Shown here: positions 32,922-41,296 of the stretch, piece after piece
Position numbering within the stretch: the first letter of the stretch is position 1
Layout of the letters: every line of letters starts with the position of its first letter
DNA from: Oscillospiraceae bacterium
GTDB taxonomy: Bacteria > Bacillota > Clostridia > Oscillospirales > Oscillospiraceae
Assembly (NCBI GenBank): GCA_018265835.1
Contig: JABLYK010000001.1
Span: 1-64,000, forward strand
Reading direction: 5' to 3'
DNA length: 64,000 bases
Made by a program: the position numbers and the translations under genes
Notes under the pieces: generated by a model
Databases searched by the model: none
Told to the model about the DNA's origin: nothing
Seen by the model: only the letters and a program-made list of their open reading frames with translations

Positions 32922-33749
32922 TTATGGTTTGTCCCGGTATTCAAAGCTTGCGGCGGTGCTGGTAAGTGCAAAGACGAGCTGCCCGCGCTGCCAGAAGCGA
33001 AAGTGCGCGGTGACGGCGCTTGATTCGCGGATGATGGCCGTCATGCGCCCCTCGTCGGGCGCGCGCAGCGTCGGCCCGTCGTCACGGTGCTCCAGATCGG
33101 CCTCCAGCAGCAGATTCCCCTGCGCGAGCCGGATGTGCTCCGGCGTGGCGGCGAGCACGCGCACGCCCCGGTAGGTTGCCAGCCGGTATTCCTGCCCGCC
33201 GTAGACGATGGCGCAGATGCAGCCGGTGAATGGCCGCGGGCGCGGGATGCGCGCCACGGCGAGCGAGATGCTGCACGGATCGGAAAAGTCGTTTGCCTGC
33301 AGCCACAGGTAGCGCGAGGGGAACGACGTGCCGGCGTCCTTTTCGATGTAGCCGAGGCCGCCGTCGAACGGGATCGTGCGCCCCTCCAGCTCCAGCGAGC
33401 CGGTCAGCGTGTGCCGCATACTGAGAATGCCGTGGCGGCACTCCATGGGCAGATGGCGGAACGGCCCCATGATGTCCGAGTGCAGCGGCGTCCACGAGCC
33501 GTATTGAATCTGACCGTGGATGCCGGGCAGATCTACGATGACGCCCGACCGCGAAAACAGGCACGACCCTGCCTGAATGTCCGCTCCGACGTGCAGCGCC
33601 GGTACGGAAAAATTCCACGACCGGTCGTTTGCGGCCACCTGTATGAACGAGCCGCTTTCGGCGCGTCCCGGAATCAGCGCTACGGTCTCGCCCGCGCACT
33701 GGTGTTTGAAATACCAGCCCTCAAATTGCGGCTGTTTGGATTCCTGCAT
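32922..33749 (-). CDS. tocopherol cyclase-like protein
   Basis: 275 residues. The start PQFEGWYFKHQCAGETVALI and the segments LGYIEKDAGTSFPSRYLWLQ and VPALHVGADIQAGSCLFSRS match the tocopherol cyclase-like Pfam family found in clostridia, where no vitamin E is made. These enzymes bind a hydrophobic ligand in a beta-barrel-like fold; the bacterial substrate is unknown. It is monocistronic, convergent with the histidine operon. Confidence 0.82.
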   Translation of the reverse strand: MQESKQPQFEGWYFKHQCAGETVALIPGRAESGSFIQVAANDRSWNFSVPALHVGADIQAGSCLFSRSGVIVDLPGIHGQIQYGSWTPLHSDIMGPFRHLPMECRHGILSMRHTLTGSLELEGRTIPFDGGLGYIEKDAGTSFPSRYLWLQANDFSDPCSISLAVARIPRPRPFTGCICAIVYGGQEYRLATYRGVRVLAATPEHIRLAQGNLLLEADLEHRDDGPTLRAPDEGRMTAIIRESSAVTAHFRFWQRGQLVFALTSTAASFEYRDKP

Positions 33750-33799
33750 ACGATCATCTCCCTTGCCGCAATTGTTCCCATGCGGCAGAGGATTTAAAC

Positions 33800-33836
33800 A
33801 AAAAACCGGGCGCGCCGATCGGCGTGCCCGGGTTTT
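33800..33836 (-). terminator. terminator of the ABC transporter operon
   Basis: CCGGGCGCGCCGA and its complement, followed on the minus strand by a TTTTTTG tract. Confidence 0.85.
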
Positions 33837-33843
33837 GATTGTT

Positions 33844-34638
33844 TCAGGAAAGCAGAATCTCGTCGGAGTCCAGCTGCATGCCGGCGATCTCGGCGAATTT
33901 ATCCATCAGATCCTTTTTCGTCAGCTTCTTCTTGGCTTCCCCCTCCGCGTCGAAGATGATCTTGCCCTCGTTCATCATAATGAGACGGTTGCCATGTTCA
34001 ATGGCGTCCTTCATGTTGTGGGTAATCATCATGGTGGTGAGGCGGTTCTCCCGCACGATCTGGTCGGACAGCTCCAGAACCTTCGCGGCGGTGGCGGGAT
34101 CGAGCGCGGCCGTGTGCTCGTCGAGCAGCAGGAGCTTCGGCTTCTGCAGGGAGGCCATCAGCAGCGTCAGCGCCTGACGCTGGCCGCCGGAGAGCAGGCC
34201 GACCTTTGCGGTCATGCGGTCTTCCAGACCGAGACCGAGAATTTTCAGCTTCTCGCCGAATTCCTCGTGCTCTGCCTTGGTGACGCCCCAGCGCAGGCCG
34301 CGCTTCTTGCCCCGGCGCGTGGCCAGTGCGAGATTTTCAATGATCTGCATGTTCGGTGCGGTGCCCGTCATCGGGTCCTGAAACACGCGGCCGATGAACT
34401 GCGCGCGCTGATGCTCCGGCATTCCGGTGACGTTCACGCCGTCGATCAGGATGGAGCCGTTGTCCACGGGCCAGACGCCGGCCACGGCGTTGAGCATGGT
34501 GGATTTTCCCGCGCCGTTGCCGCCGATGACGGTGACGAAGTCGCCGGGCTTCAGGTGCAGGTCAACTTCCCGCAGCGCCTTCTTTTCGTTGATGGTGCCG
34601 GGGTTGAACGTTTTGGAAATCTGATTGAGAACCAGCAT
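33844..34638 (-). CDS. ABC transporter ATP-binding protein (TrpZ-like)
   Basis: 264 residues. Walker A is VIGGNGAGKST near residue 41, the signature LLSGGQRQALTLLMASLQ and Walker B LLLLDEHTAALDP. It energises the permease encoded just upstream. In this family (substrate-binding PF04392 type) systems import aromatic amino acids. It starts 1 base after the permease stop, so the two are tightly coupled. Confidence 0.93.
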   Translation of the reverse strand: MLVLNQISKTFNPGTINEKKALREVDLHLKPGDFVTVIGGNGAGKSTMLNAVAGVWPVDNGSILIDGVNVTGMPEHQRAQFIGRVFQDPMTGTAPNMQIIENLALATRRGKKRGLRWGVTKAEHEEFGEKLKILGLGLEDRMTAKVGLLSGGQRQALTLLMASLQKPKLLLLDEHTAALDPATAAKVLELSDQIVRENRLTTMMITHNMKDAIEHGNRLIMMNEGKIIFDAEGEAKKKLTKKDLMDKFAEIAGMQLDSDEILLS

Positions 34639-34639
34639 G

Positions 34640-35614
34640 TCACTGCGCTCCTTTCTGCCCGCCCTGCTTTAGCGCGCTGCGCTTGCCCGCCAGCTTGAAC
34701 GAGCTGCGCCGCTGCGCTTGCAGATACGGCACGGCGAGGAACACGGCCACGAGCACGGCGGTGAACAGCTTCAGATCGTTCGAGTCGAGCCGCAGCCACA
34801 GGATGATGACCATGACGAGGTAGTATACGATTCCGCCGAGTACCACAAAGCTCAGCCGTGTGTGGAAGCTGCAGCCCTTGCGGAAGATCGCGTCGCACAG
34901 CACCTCGCCGATGATGACGGCGGCGAGACCGATGACGATCGCGCCGCGGCCCATGTTGATATCGGCAAAGCCCTGATACTGTGCCATCAGCCCGCCGGAG
35001 AGAGCGACCACGCCGTTTGAGAGCGACAGCCCCAGCACTTTCATGGAGTTGATGTTGATGCCCTGCGCGCGGCTCATGGCGGGGTTCGAGCCGGTGGCGC
35101 GCAGCGCGCTGCCCTGCTCGGTGCCGAAGTACCAATACAAAATGGCGATCAGCGCCGCCGCGAGAATCAGCCCGACCAGAATCGCGGTAGGGATGTGGCG
35201 CAGCGTCAAAAGCAGCGAATAGCGGTCGGGATTTACGGGCTTGTTTGCGGCCATCCCCATGATGCGCAGGTTGATGGAATACAGCGCAAACTGCGTCAGG
35301 ATCCCGGCCAGAATGGCCGGAATGCCGAGCTTGGTGTGCAGCAGACCTGTGACCAGCCCGGCCAGAAGCCCCGCCAGAATGGCGACGAGCAGCGCCGCCC
35401 ACGCGGGGCAGCCCGACAGAATCAGCATGGCGGTCACAGCGCCGCCGGTGGTGAACGAACCGTCCACCGTCAGGTCGGCCACGTCCAGCAGCCGGAAGGT
35501 GATGTATACGCCCAGAGCCATGATGCCCCAGATGATGCCCTGCGCCACGCCGCCCGGCAACCGGGACACGAGATTCGGCAGGCTCAAAGAGGCAAAGTAT
35601 GCCGCAATGTTCAT
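34640..35614 (-). CDS. ABC transporter permease (BPD_transp_2 type)
   Basis: 324 residues with about eight or nine membrane segments and the branched-chain-type permease motif LDVADLTVDGSFTTGGAVTA and ALRATGSNPAMSRAQGININ. It forms the membrane channel for the substrate captured by the lipoprotein encoded 208 bp upstream. A long gap with a hairpin separates it from that gene, so it may be expressed at a lower level. Confidence 0.92.
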   Translation of the reverse strand: MNIAAYFASLSLPNLVSRLPGGVAQGIIWGIMALGVYITFRLLDVADLTVDGSFTTGGAVTAMLILSGCPAWAALLVAILAGLLAGLVTGLLHTKLGIPAILAGILTQFALYSINLRIMGMAANKPVNPDRYSLLLTLRHIPTAILVGLILAAALIAILYWYFGTEQGSALRATGSNPAMSRAQGININSMKVLGLSLSNGVVALSGGLMAQYQGFADINMGRGAIVIGLAAVIIGEVLCDAIFRKGCSFHTRLSFVVLGGIVYYLVMVIILWLRLDSNDLKLFTAVLVAVFLAVPYLQAQRRSSFKLAGKRSALKQGGQKGAQ

Positions 35615-35775
35615 AAAGGGATTCCTCGCTTTGTCTAATCTAAGGTTGTCAGGCGCAGGGGAACGGCGCTTCCTCAGCCGTTCCTCCGAGCCCGACGCGG
35701 AGCGCCGCAGCAGCGGACAATGCCCATTGTAATCGCTTTTGCGCGGCAGCGCAAGCGGAAATCAGGCATACACCA

Positions 35776-35800
35776 GGGGAGCCGCGCGATACGGCTCCCC
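35776..35800 (-). terminator. hairpin between the binding-protein and permease genes
   Basis: GGGGAGCCG and CGGCTCCCC form a 9-bp stem without a U-tract. It probably protects or partly terminates the abundant binding-protein message. The rest of the 208-bp gap shows no gene. Confidence 0.5.
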
Positions 35801-35822
35801 CACGGTGCGGAAATTGGAGATA

Positions 35823-36797
35823 TTACTCCGCGATGGGCTCGTAGCCCTCGGGGATGGTGATGTTCAGCGCCTGAGCCAGCGTGGCGTTGTACTTCTTGAC
35901 CGGGTTCGGGTAGTACTCGATGGGCATGGTGGAGATATCGGCCTCGCCCTTGAGAATCTTCACGGCCATTTCACCGGTGGTGCGGCCCAGCTCGTAGTAG
36001 CTGATGGACAGGGAGGCCAGACCGCAGCCCTTGACGATGCCCTCTTCACCGGCGATGATCGGAACGCCGGCGGGCAGCGCGACGTTGTTGATGGCTTCGG
36101 TGCAGGAGGCGGCGGTGTTATCGGTGGGGATGTAGAGCGCGTCGTTCTCGTTGCAGGCAGTCGTGGTAACGGCCGCAACGTCGTTCGTGTCAGCGAAGGT
36201 GTAGACCTTCACGGTCAGGCCGGCCTTTTCCAGCTCAGCCTTGACCACGTCGGCCTGATAGACGGAGTTCGCTTCGCCGGAGCAGTAGAGGATGCCGACG
36301 TTCTTGGCTTCCGGGCAGAGCTCGGTGACCATCTCGGCCTGCTGCGTCAGCGGGGCGAGGTCAGAGGTGCCGGAGATGTTGCCGCCGACGGTGCCGTCGA
36401 AGCCGTCAATGTCCAGCGCGACGCCATATTCCGTAACAGCGGTGCCGAGAATCGGAATGTCGCTGGTCTTGGCTGCGGCAGCCTGCAGTGCGGGCGTCGC
36501 GTTGGCAAGGATCAGGTCCACGCCCTGGGTCACAAAGCCGTCCACGATGGTGGCGCAGTTTGCGCTTTCGTTCGAAGCGTTCTTGTTCTCGATGGTGACC
36601 TTGTCGCCAAAGGTTTCGGTCAGAACATCAATGAAGCCCTGCGTGGCGGCATCCAGCGCCTCGTGCTGGGTGAGCTGGCAGATTCCGACGACGTAGGTGT
36701 CCTTTGCCTCGTCGCTGTTGCCGGGGTCCTTCTCGCCGCACGCTGCCAGAGACAGCAGCATCAGTACGGCGCACAGAAGTGCGGTGATCTTTTTCAT
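35823..36797 (-). CDS. ABC transporter substrate-binding lipoprotein (PF04392, TrpX-like)
   Basis: 324 residues. A lipoprotein signal ends LLSLAACG (Cys 20). The mature part has the family segments YVVGICQLTQHEALDAATQG, DLILANATPALQAAAAKTSD and IPTDNTAASCTEAINNVALP. It captures the substrate outside the cell. GGAGG precedes the ATG at 36797. Upstream lies a leader of about 230 bases with a leader peptide and a terminator. The family usually carries tryptophan or tyrosine; the leader suggests phenylalanine/tyrosine (inference). Confidence 0.92.
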   Translation of the reverse strand: MKKITALLCAVLMLLSLAACGEKDPGNSDEAKDTYVVGICQLTQHEALDAATQGFIDVLTETFGDKVTIENKNASNESANCATIVDGFVTQGVDLILANATPALQAAAAKTSDIPILGTAVTEYGVALDIDGFDGTVGGNISGTSDLAPLTQQAEMVTELCPEAKNVGILYCSGEANSVYQADVVKAELEKAGLTVKVYTFADTNDVAAVTTTACNENDALYIPTDNTAASCTEAINNVALPAGVPIIAGEEGIVKGCGLASLSISYYELGRTTGEMAVKILKGEADISTMPIEYYPNPVKKYNATLAQALNITIPEGYEPIAE

Positions 36798-36854
36798 TTT
36801 GCAGTCCTCCATTTTCAATGGTTTCCCCAATTCGGGTTCCCGTCGGGAGTCGCA

Positions 36855-36892
36855 ACAAAAAAGCTGCACAGAAGCGGTTGCCTGTGCAGCTT
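36855..36892 (-). promoter_or_regulatory. attenuator terminator in the binding-protein leader
   Basis: On the minus strand AAGCTGCACAG...CTGTGCAGCTT forms an 11-bp stem followed by TTTTTTG, a textbook intrinsic terminator inside the 5' leader, 58 bases before the gene. Its 5' arm can instead pair with TTGTGCTGC (36935-36943), just after the leader-peptide stop. Confidence 0.8.
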
Positions 36893-36950
36893 GGTTGAAG
36901 CAAGTTCTTCCGGAATATCGCTCCGATTGTCTCCGCAGCACAAACAGCCA

Positions 36951-37007
36951 TTACTCCTCAAAGTAATAGCGAAATCGGTATGCAGAGGCAAAGCGGATGT
37001 GTTTCAT
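36951..37007 (-). CDS. Phe/Tyr-rich leader peptide
   Basis: An 18-residue peptide MKHIRFASAYRFRYYFEE with three Phe and three Tyr codons, four of them in the last seven residues. GGGAG lies 8 bases before its ATG and a promoter lies just upstream. The end of the peptide can form a hairpin with its own stop region (36947-36970). A terminator hairpin follows. The layout is that of a ribosome-mediated attenuator. The length and start happen to resemble the E. coli PheL leader, but homology is not claimed. Confidence 0.72.
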   Translation of the reverse strand: MKHIRFASAYRFRYYFEE

Positions 37008-37035
37008 TTCGGCATCTCCCTTGGTAGATGCCTAC

Positions 37036-37064
37036 ACTTTACTCCCCTGCACTGCAAAAGTCAA
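37036..37064 (-). promoter_or_regulatory. promoter of the attenuated ABC operon
   Basis: TTGACT, 17 bp, TAAAGT on the minus strand, about 30 bases before the leader peptide. Confidence 0.7.
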
Positions 37065-37257
37065 TGGCGGATCTGGCGGAATTCGGAATTTTCGGAAATG
37101 TGCACGATTTTTCACTCATTTTTTAGCCATTTAAATCAAATTTCACGGAGTTTCATCCCTTTTCGCTTGGCGGCGGAACTTGTTTTCGCTGCAAAACATG
37201 GGAGCTGATGAAGCCTGCGTGCAGCGGGAGATGCCCCAACCGCGCCATTCTGGTCCG

Positions 37258-37286
37258 TTGACGAATCCAATGGAAAATGGTATATT
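37258..37286 (+). promoter_or_regulatory. lipase promoter
   Basis: TTGACG, 17 bp, TATATT. Together with the minus-strand promoter this accounts for the gene-free stretch from 37.0 to 37.3 kb. Confidence 0.7.
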
Positions 37287-37319
37287 GAGAACAGACAGAT
37301 TCAGGAACGGAGGTGCGGC

Positions 37320-38576
37320 ATGAAAGACCCGGAAGCGCTTTTGCGCGGTCTGCTTGATGTGGGCGAATGCATTCTGCCCGGCGGCAGGGGACCTGGCGCG
37401 CCGGCACGGTATCCCAACATATTTGTACATGGTCTGCTCGGCTGGGGCGGGAATGACGAACTGAACAGGGTGGTGCCCTACTGGGGGCTGGCTTCCGGCG
37501 ATGTGCCGCGCTTTTTGAACGAGAGCGGATATGAATGCTATGCCGCGTCCGTCGGGCCGATTTCCAGCGCGTGGGACCGCGCGTGCGAGCTGTACGCGCA
37601 GCTCACCGGCACGACCGTCGATTACGGCGCGGCGCACGCCCGGCGCTTCGGCCATGACCGCTTCGGCATGACGTTTTCGCAGCCGCTCGTCCCCGACTGG
37701 GGCGCGGACAGGAAGATCAACCTCATCGGCCACAGCTTTGGCGCGGCGACGAGCCGCCTGCTGCTGGAGCTGCTTGCCAATGGCTGCGCCGGGGAGGTGC
37801 AGGAGGCGAAACGCGCCGGCACGGAGCCGTCCCCGCTGTTCACCGGCGGCAAGGCCGGGTGGGTGCATTCCATCACGGCGCTGGCCGCGCCGCACAACGG
37901 CTCGACCTTCACCGCCGCGCAGCCGGATGCGACGAGCGCGCTGACCGACGTGGTTTCCACAGCGGCGATGGCGCTGGGTATCTCGGCGTTCAAGGGCGTA
38001 TATGATTTTCAGCTCGACCAGTTCGGCATCGTGCGCGACCCGGAAGAGACGCTTACCGAGGCGGTACTGCGTATGCTCATGACGCGCCGGCTCCCGCGCG
38101 GCGACAATGCGTTCGATGATCTGTCCGTGGACGGCGCGCTCGCGCTCAACGCGCGCATCGCCATGCAGCCGGACGTCTATTATTTCTCCGAGCCGGGCTG
38201 CCGCACGGTGCAGAGTCTCGTGAGCTATGACCACAAGCCGGGGCTGGGGATGACGCCGCTGCTGCGCCCGTTTGCATCGGCGATGGGGCGGTATTATGGA
38301 CAAACGACGCCCGGCGGCGTTTCGATCGACAAGGCGTGGCTGCCGAACGACGGACTGGTGAACACCGTCTCCGCCCGCTGCCCGCAGGGCGCGCCCTGCC
38401 GCGATGTGACGGACGATGCCGCGTCGTTCGCGCCCGGCGTGTGGAACGTGCTGCCCACGCGGCAGCTCGACCATCTGGCCATGATCGGCGGGGTGTTCAA
38501 CACGAATTTTGTGCAGACGCGGCGGTTTTACCGCGCAGTGATGGCGCGCATCGACGCCACGATGCCGCAGGCGTAA
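37320..38576 (+). CDS. triacylglycerol lipase, family I.5-like
   Basis: 418 residues. The sequence follows Geobacillus/Staphylococcus-type lipases closely: oxyanion HGLLGWGG (37-44), SAWDRACELYAQLTGTTVDY, catalytic Ser139 in LIGHSFGAAT, Asp344 in WLPNDGLVNTVS and His385 in DHLAMIG. The likely zinc ligands Asp86, His106 and His112 and an Asp in the FDDLS segment are present. Unlike the secreted family members it has no signal peptide. Either it is intracellular or exported by another route. Confidence 0.88.
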   Translation: MKDPEALLRGLLDVGECILPGGRGPGAPARYPNIFVHGLLGWGGNDELNRVVPYWGLASGDVPRFLNESGYECYAASVGPISSAWDRACELYAQLTGTTVDYGAAHARRFGHDRFGMTFSQPLVPDWGADRKINLIGHSFGAATSRLLLELLANGCAGEVQEAKRAGTEPSPLFTGGKAGWVHSITALAAPHNGSTFTAAQPDATSALTDVVSTAAMALGISAFKGVYDFQLDQFGIVRDPEETLTEAVLRMLMTRRLPRGDNAFDDLSVDGALALNARIAMQPDVYYFSEPGCRTVQSLVSYDHKPGLGMTPLLRPFASAMGRYYGQTTPGGVSIDKAWLPNDGLVNTVSARCPQGAPCRDVTDDAASFAPGVWNVLPTRQLDHLAMIGGVFNTNFVQTRRFYRAVMARIDATMPQA

Positions 38577-38747
38577 CGTCCGAACGTTAAATTTCTGTGA
38601 AATTCTGCGAAAACGCGTGCGATTTGCGCGATTTTGCGGTATTCTAGCGGCGGAGCGGCTGGGAAGGCCGCTGATTTGAGATGTCACAACGGCGCACGGC
38701 GCCTGTGATAGGATATCCGTAAATTATTTTATTAGAGGTGCTCTATT

Positions 38748-39029
38748 ATGGAAAACGTTGAAAGCTATCTGCGGAAACTGATTGTTGCGAGCGTGGGTGC
38801 GGCCGATCTCGGCTGCGAAAAGCTCGGTTCGCTGATCGACGAATGCGTCAAGCGCGGCGAGGTCACGGTGGAAAAGGGCCGCGCGCTCAACGAGGAATTG
38901 AAGCGCAAGGTGAAGGAAGCGACGCCCGCAGTGGAGAAAAAGCCTGCGGTGGACGTGGCGAGCCTGAGCGCCGAGGAGCGCGAGGCGCTGCTGGATCAGC
39001 TGCTTGAGCTGCAAAAGGCAGAGCAGTAA
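38748..39029 (+). CDS. phasin-like/PHA granule-associated-type small helical protein
   Basis: 93 residues, charged and helical: MENVESYLRKLIVASVGAAD, IDECVKRGEVTVEKGRALNE, then a Lys/Ala-rich linker and a C-terminal EEREALLDQLLELQKAEQ. It resembles the small phasin-like proteins often encoded before UbiB kinases. Its stop shares one base with the ubiB start (TAATG). The cellular role is unknown; pairing suggests it works with the kinase at a lipid surface. Confidence 0.75.
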   Translation: MENVESYLRKLIVASVGAADLGCEKLGSLIDECVKRGEVTVEKGRALNEELKRKVKEATPAVEKKPAVDVASLSAEEREALLDQLLELQKAEQ

Positions 39030-40612
39030 TGGCCGGCCGGATCACGACGCAGGTTGACGATACCAGACGGTTCAACGAAATCGTCGGAATCCTGCGCAAA
39101 CACCAGCTCACACAGGGGCTGACACCGGAAAAGGTCCTGGCAATTTTTGAGGATCTCGGTCCGACCTATGTGAAATTCGGGCAGATTCTGTCCATGCGGT
39201 CGGACATTTTGCCGAAGGAATACTGCAAGGCACTCGAGGAGCTGCGCTCGGATGTGACGCCGATGCCGATGGATCAGGTGTATGATATCCTGTCCAGAGA
39301 ATATGGCCAGCCGTGGGACGCGGTGTTTTCCAGCATTGAGCCGGCGCCGCTCGGCTCCGCGTCCATCGCGCAGGCACACGAGGCGTATCTGGCCGACGGG
39401 CGGCGCGTGGTCATCAAGGTGCAGCGGCCGGGGCTCTATGACGTTATGGAGCGCGATGTGCGCCTGCTGCAGCGCGCGGCAACCCTGCTGAAATACACGC
39501 CCATCGGCAACGCGCTCGATTTTCGCGCGGTGCTCGAGGAAATGTGGAAAACTGCGCAGGAAGAGATGGACTTCAACATTGAGGCGCGCAACATTGCCGA
39601 GTTCAAGGCGTGCAACAGCGGCGTCGCGTATGCCGACTGCCCGGAGGCTTATACCGAGTGGTGCACGCGCAACGTGCTTGTTATGGAGTACATCGGCGGC
39701 CATCAGATCGACGACGCGGCGGGGCTGCTCGACGACGGCTATGACCTGGAGGAGATCGCCACCAAGCTGGTGTATAACTACATTGAGCAGATCACGCAGT
39801 ACCGCTTCTTCCACGCCGACCCGCACCCCGGCAACATCCGCGTGCAGGGCGGGAAGATCGTCTGGCTCGATCTTGGCATGATGGGCCGGCTCTCCAAGCG
39901 GGAGGCGGATCTGTACACCACCATCATCCAGACGATCAACGACAACGACGCGTTGGGGCTTACGGATGCGCTGCTGGCCATTGCAAAATGCGACTATGTG
40001 CCGGACCGGCTGCAAATCAGCGAAGCCATCGGCGAGTTTTTTGCAAAGTACGAGGCCATGCCCATGGCCGATATGGACATGACCGAGCTGGTGGAGGAAT
40101 TTTTCCAGCTGCTCAACCGCTTCGAGCTGGCCGTTCCCTCGTCGCTGACGATGCTGGGCCGCAGTCTGATCGTCATTCAGGGAATGCTTACGGGCATCAA
40201 CCCGGACGTGAACATTCTGGAGATCGTGGCGCACTACGTCGCGCAGAATACGATCAACCGGGAGTTTGTCGAATCCAAGCTCAAGGAGCTGGCAAAGCAG
40301 CTCGCGCGGTCGGGCAACAAGCTCACGATGCTGCCGTCGCAGCTTTCGGACTTTTTGCGCAAGGCCTCGGCCGGGCAGATCGTGGTGAACTGGAAAAAGG
40401 CATATTCGGAGAGCGAATACACCGGGCGGTACAAGCTGCTCAACCGTCTGATTTTGGCGCTGGTCGATTGCTCTCTGCTGCTGTGCGCGGCACTGGTGTG
40501 TTTGTCGAACCTGCCGCATTTTCTGGGCCTGCCATGGCCGTCTGTGGTGTTCCTGGCGGCTGCCGTCGTCGTCACCGTGCGGCTGATCGCCAACGGGCGA
40601 AAAATGAAATAG
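39029..40612 (+). CDS. ubiB: UbiB/ABC1/ADCK family atypical kinase
   Basis: 527 residues. The atypical-kinase motifs are PTYVKFGQILSMRSDILP (KxGQ), RVVIKVQRPG (Ala/Lys loop), HADPHPGNI and LDLGMMG (catalytic and DFG-like). Two hydrophobic helices at the C-terminus place it at the membrane. The family handles isoprenoid or other lipid substrates in an ATP-dependent way. This is the only gene in the window that clearly ends with TAG; the frame would stay open 16 more codons to a TAA. Confidence 0.9.
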   Translation: MAGRITTQVDDTRRFNEIVGILRKHQLTQGLTPEKVLAIFEDLGPTYVKFGQILSMRSDILPKEYCKALEELRSDVTPMPMDQVYDILSREYGQPWDAVFSSIEPAPLGSASIAQAHEAYLADGRRVVIKVQRPGLYDVMERDVRLLQRAATLLKYTPIGNALDFRAVLEEMWKTAQEEMDFNIEARNIAEFKACNSGVAYADCPEAYTEWCTRNVLVMEYIGGHQIDDAAGLLDDGYDLEEIATKLVYNYIEQITQYRFFHADPHPGNIRVQGGKIVWLDLGMMGRLSKREADLYTTIIQTINDNDALGLTDALLAIAKCDYVPDRLQISEAIGEFFAKYEAMPMADMDMTELVEEFFQLLNRFELAVPSSLTMLGRSLIVIQGMLTGINPDVNILEIVAHYVAQNTINREFVESKLKELAKQLARSGNKLTMLPSQLSDFLRKASAGQIVVNWKKAYSESEYTGRYKLLNRLILALVDCSLLLCAALVCLSNLPHFLGLPWPSVVFLAAAVVVTVRLIANGRKMK

Positions 40613-40623
40613 CAATCGCCAAA

Positions 40624-40649
40624 AGCGCCGGAGCAATTGCTCCGGCGCT
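40624..40649 (+). terminator. hairpin after ubiB
   Basis: A perfect 26-bp palindrome (AGCGCCGGAGCAA and complement) but without a clear U-tract. Confidence 0.55.
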
Positions 40650-40690
40650 GCTGCATTCCATAAAAATACACGTCTGCTGCGGCTTTGGCG

Positions 40691-40719
40691 TTGGCAGGGA
40701 CGAAAAGATATGGTATACT
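40691..40719 (+). promoter_or_regulatory. promoter of the SipW surface cluster
   Basis: TTGGCA, 17 bp, TATACT, 41 bp before the signal peptidase start. No other promoter was seen before 46.9 kb, so the cluster is probably one transcript. Confidence 0.7.
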
Positions 40720-40759
40720 GATAAAATCAGGTCGAGCCTGCGTGAGAAGGGAGCCGCCC

Positions 40760-41296
40760 ATGTCCGGAAAAGTCCAAAAGCTCTGGCGCGTGTGTACAAC
40801 CGCGCTGGTCGCGCTCGCCGTGGCGCTGGGGGCGCTGCTGGCGCTCGTGCGCCTGTTCGGGCTTACGCCGTACTGCGTGCTCAGCGGCAGCATGGAGCCG
40901 GTCTACCCCACCGGCGCGCTGCTGTATGTGCGAACGTGCGACGCGTCCGACGTGCAGGTGGGCGACGCGATCACGTTCGTGCTGAATGAGGATCTGGAGC
41001 TTGCCACGCACCGCGTCGTCGCCATTAACGCCGGGCGGCGGCAGTTCACCACGCAGGGCGACGCAAATGAAACGCCGGACGCCGCGCCCGTCGCGTTTGA
41101 AAATCTCGTCGGCAAGCCGGTGTTTGCCATCCCATGGCTGGGCTATGTATCGCAATGGATCTCCCATCCGCCCGGCATGTATCTCGCCGCCGCATTGGGC
41201 GCAGCGCTGGTACTGCTGCTGTTTTTACCGGATCTGCTGCGCGCGGCGGACAGGGCGGACCGGAAAGCGTCCGATCGGAAAGGAGCACGGGAATGA
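40760..41296 (+). CDS. sipW: SipW-type (ER-type) signal peptidase I
   Basis: 178 residues of the S26B group. An N-terminal membrane helix (LVALAVALGALLALVRLFGL) is followed by the catalytic Ser in YCVLSGSMEPVYPTG (about residue 42) and a catalytic His in ELATHRVVAI (about residue 84), the Ser-His pair of SipW rather than Ser-Lys. A second helix (MYLAAALGAALVLLLFLPDL) ends the protein. It should cut the atypical signals of the proteins encoded just downstream. It overlaps the next gene by ATGA. Confidence 0.9.
   Translation: MSGKVQKLWRVCTTALVALAVALGALLALVRLFGLTPYCVLSGSMEPVYPTGALLYVRTCDASDVQVGDAITFVLNEDLELATHRVVAINAGRRQFTTQGDANETPDAAPVAFENLVGKPVFAIPWLGYVSQWISHPPGMYLAAALGAALVLLLFLPDLLRAADRADRKASDRKGARE

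Noticed and set aside
36951..37007. Homology of the leader peptide to E. coli PheL
   Set aside because: Only the first four residues agree and the organisms are distant; the likeness is probably functional or chance.
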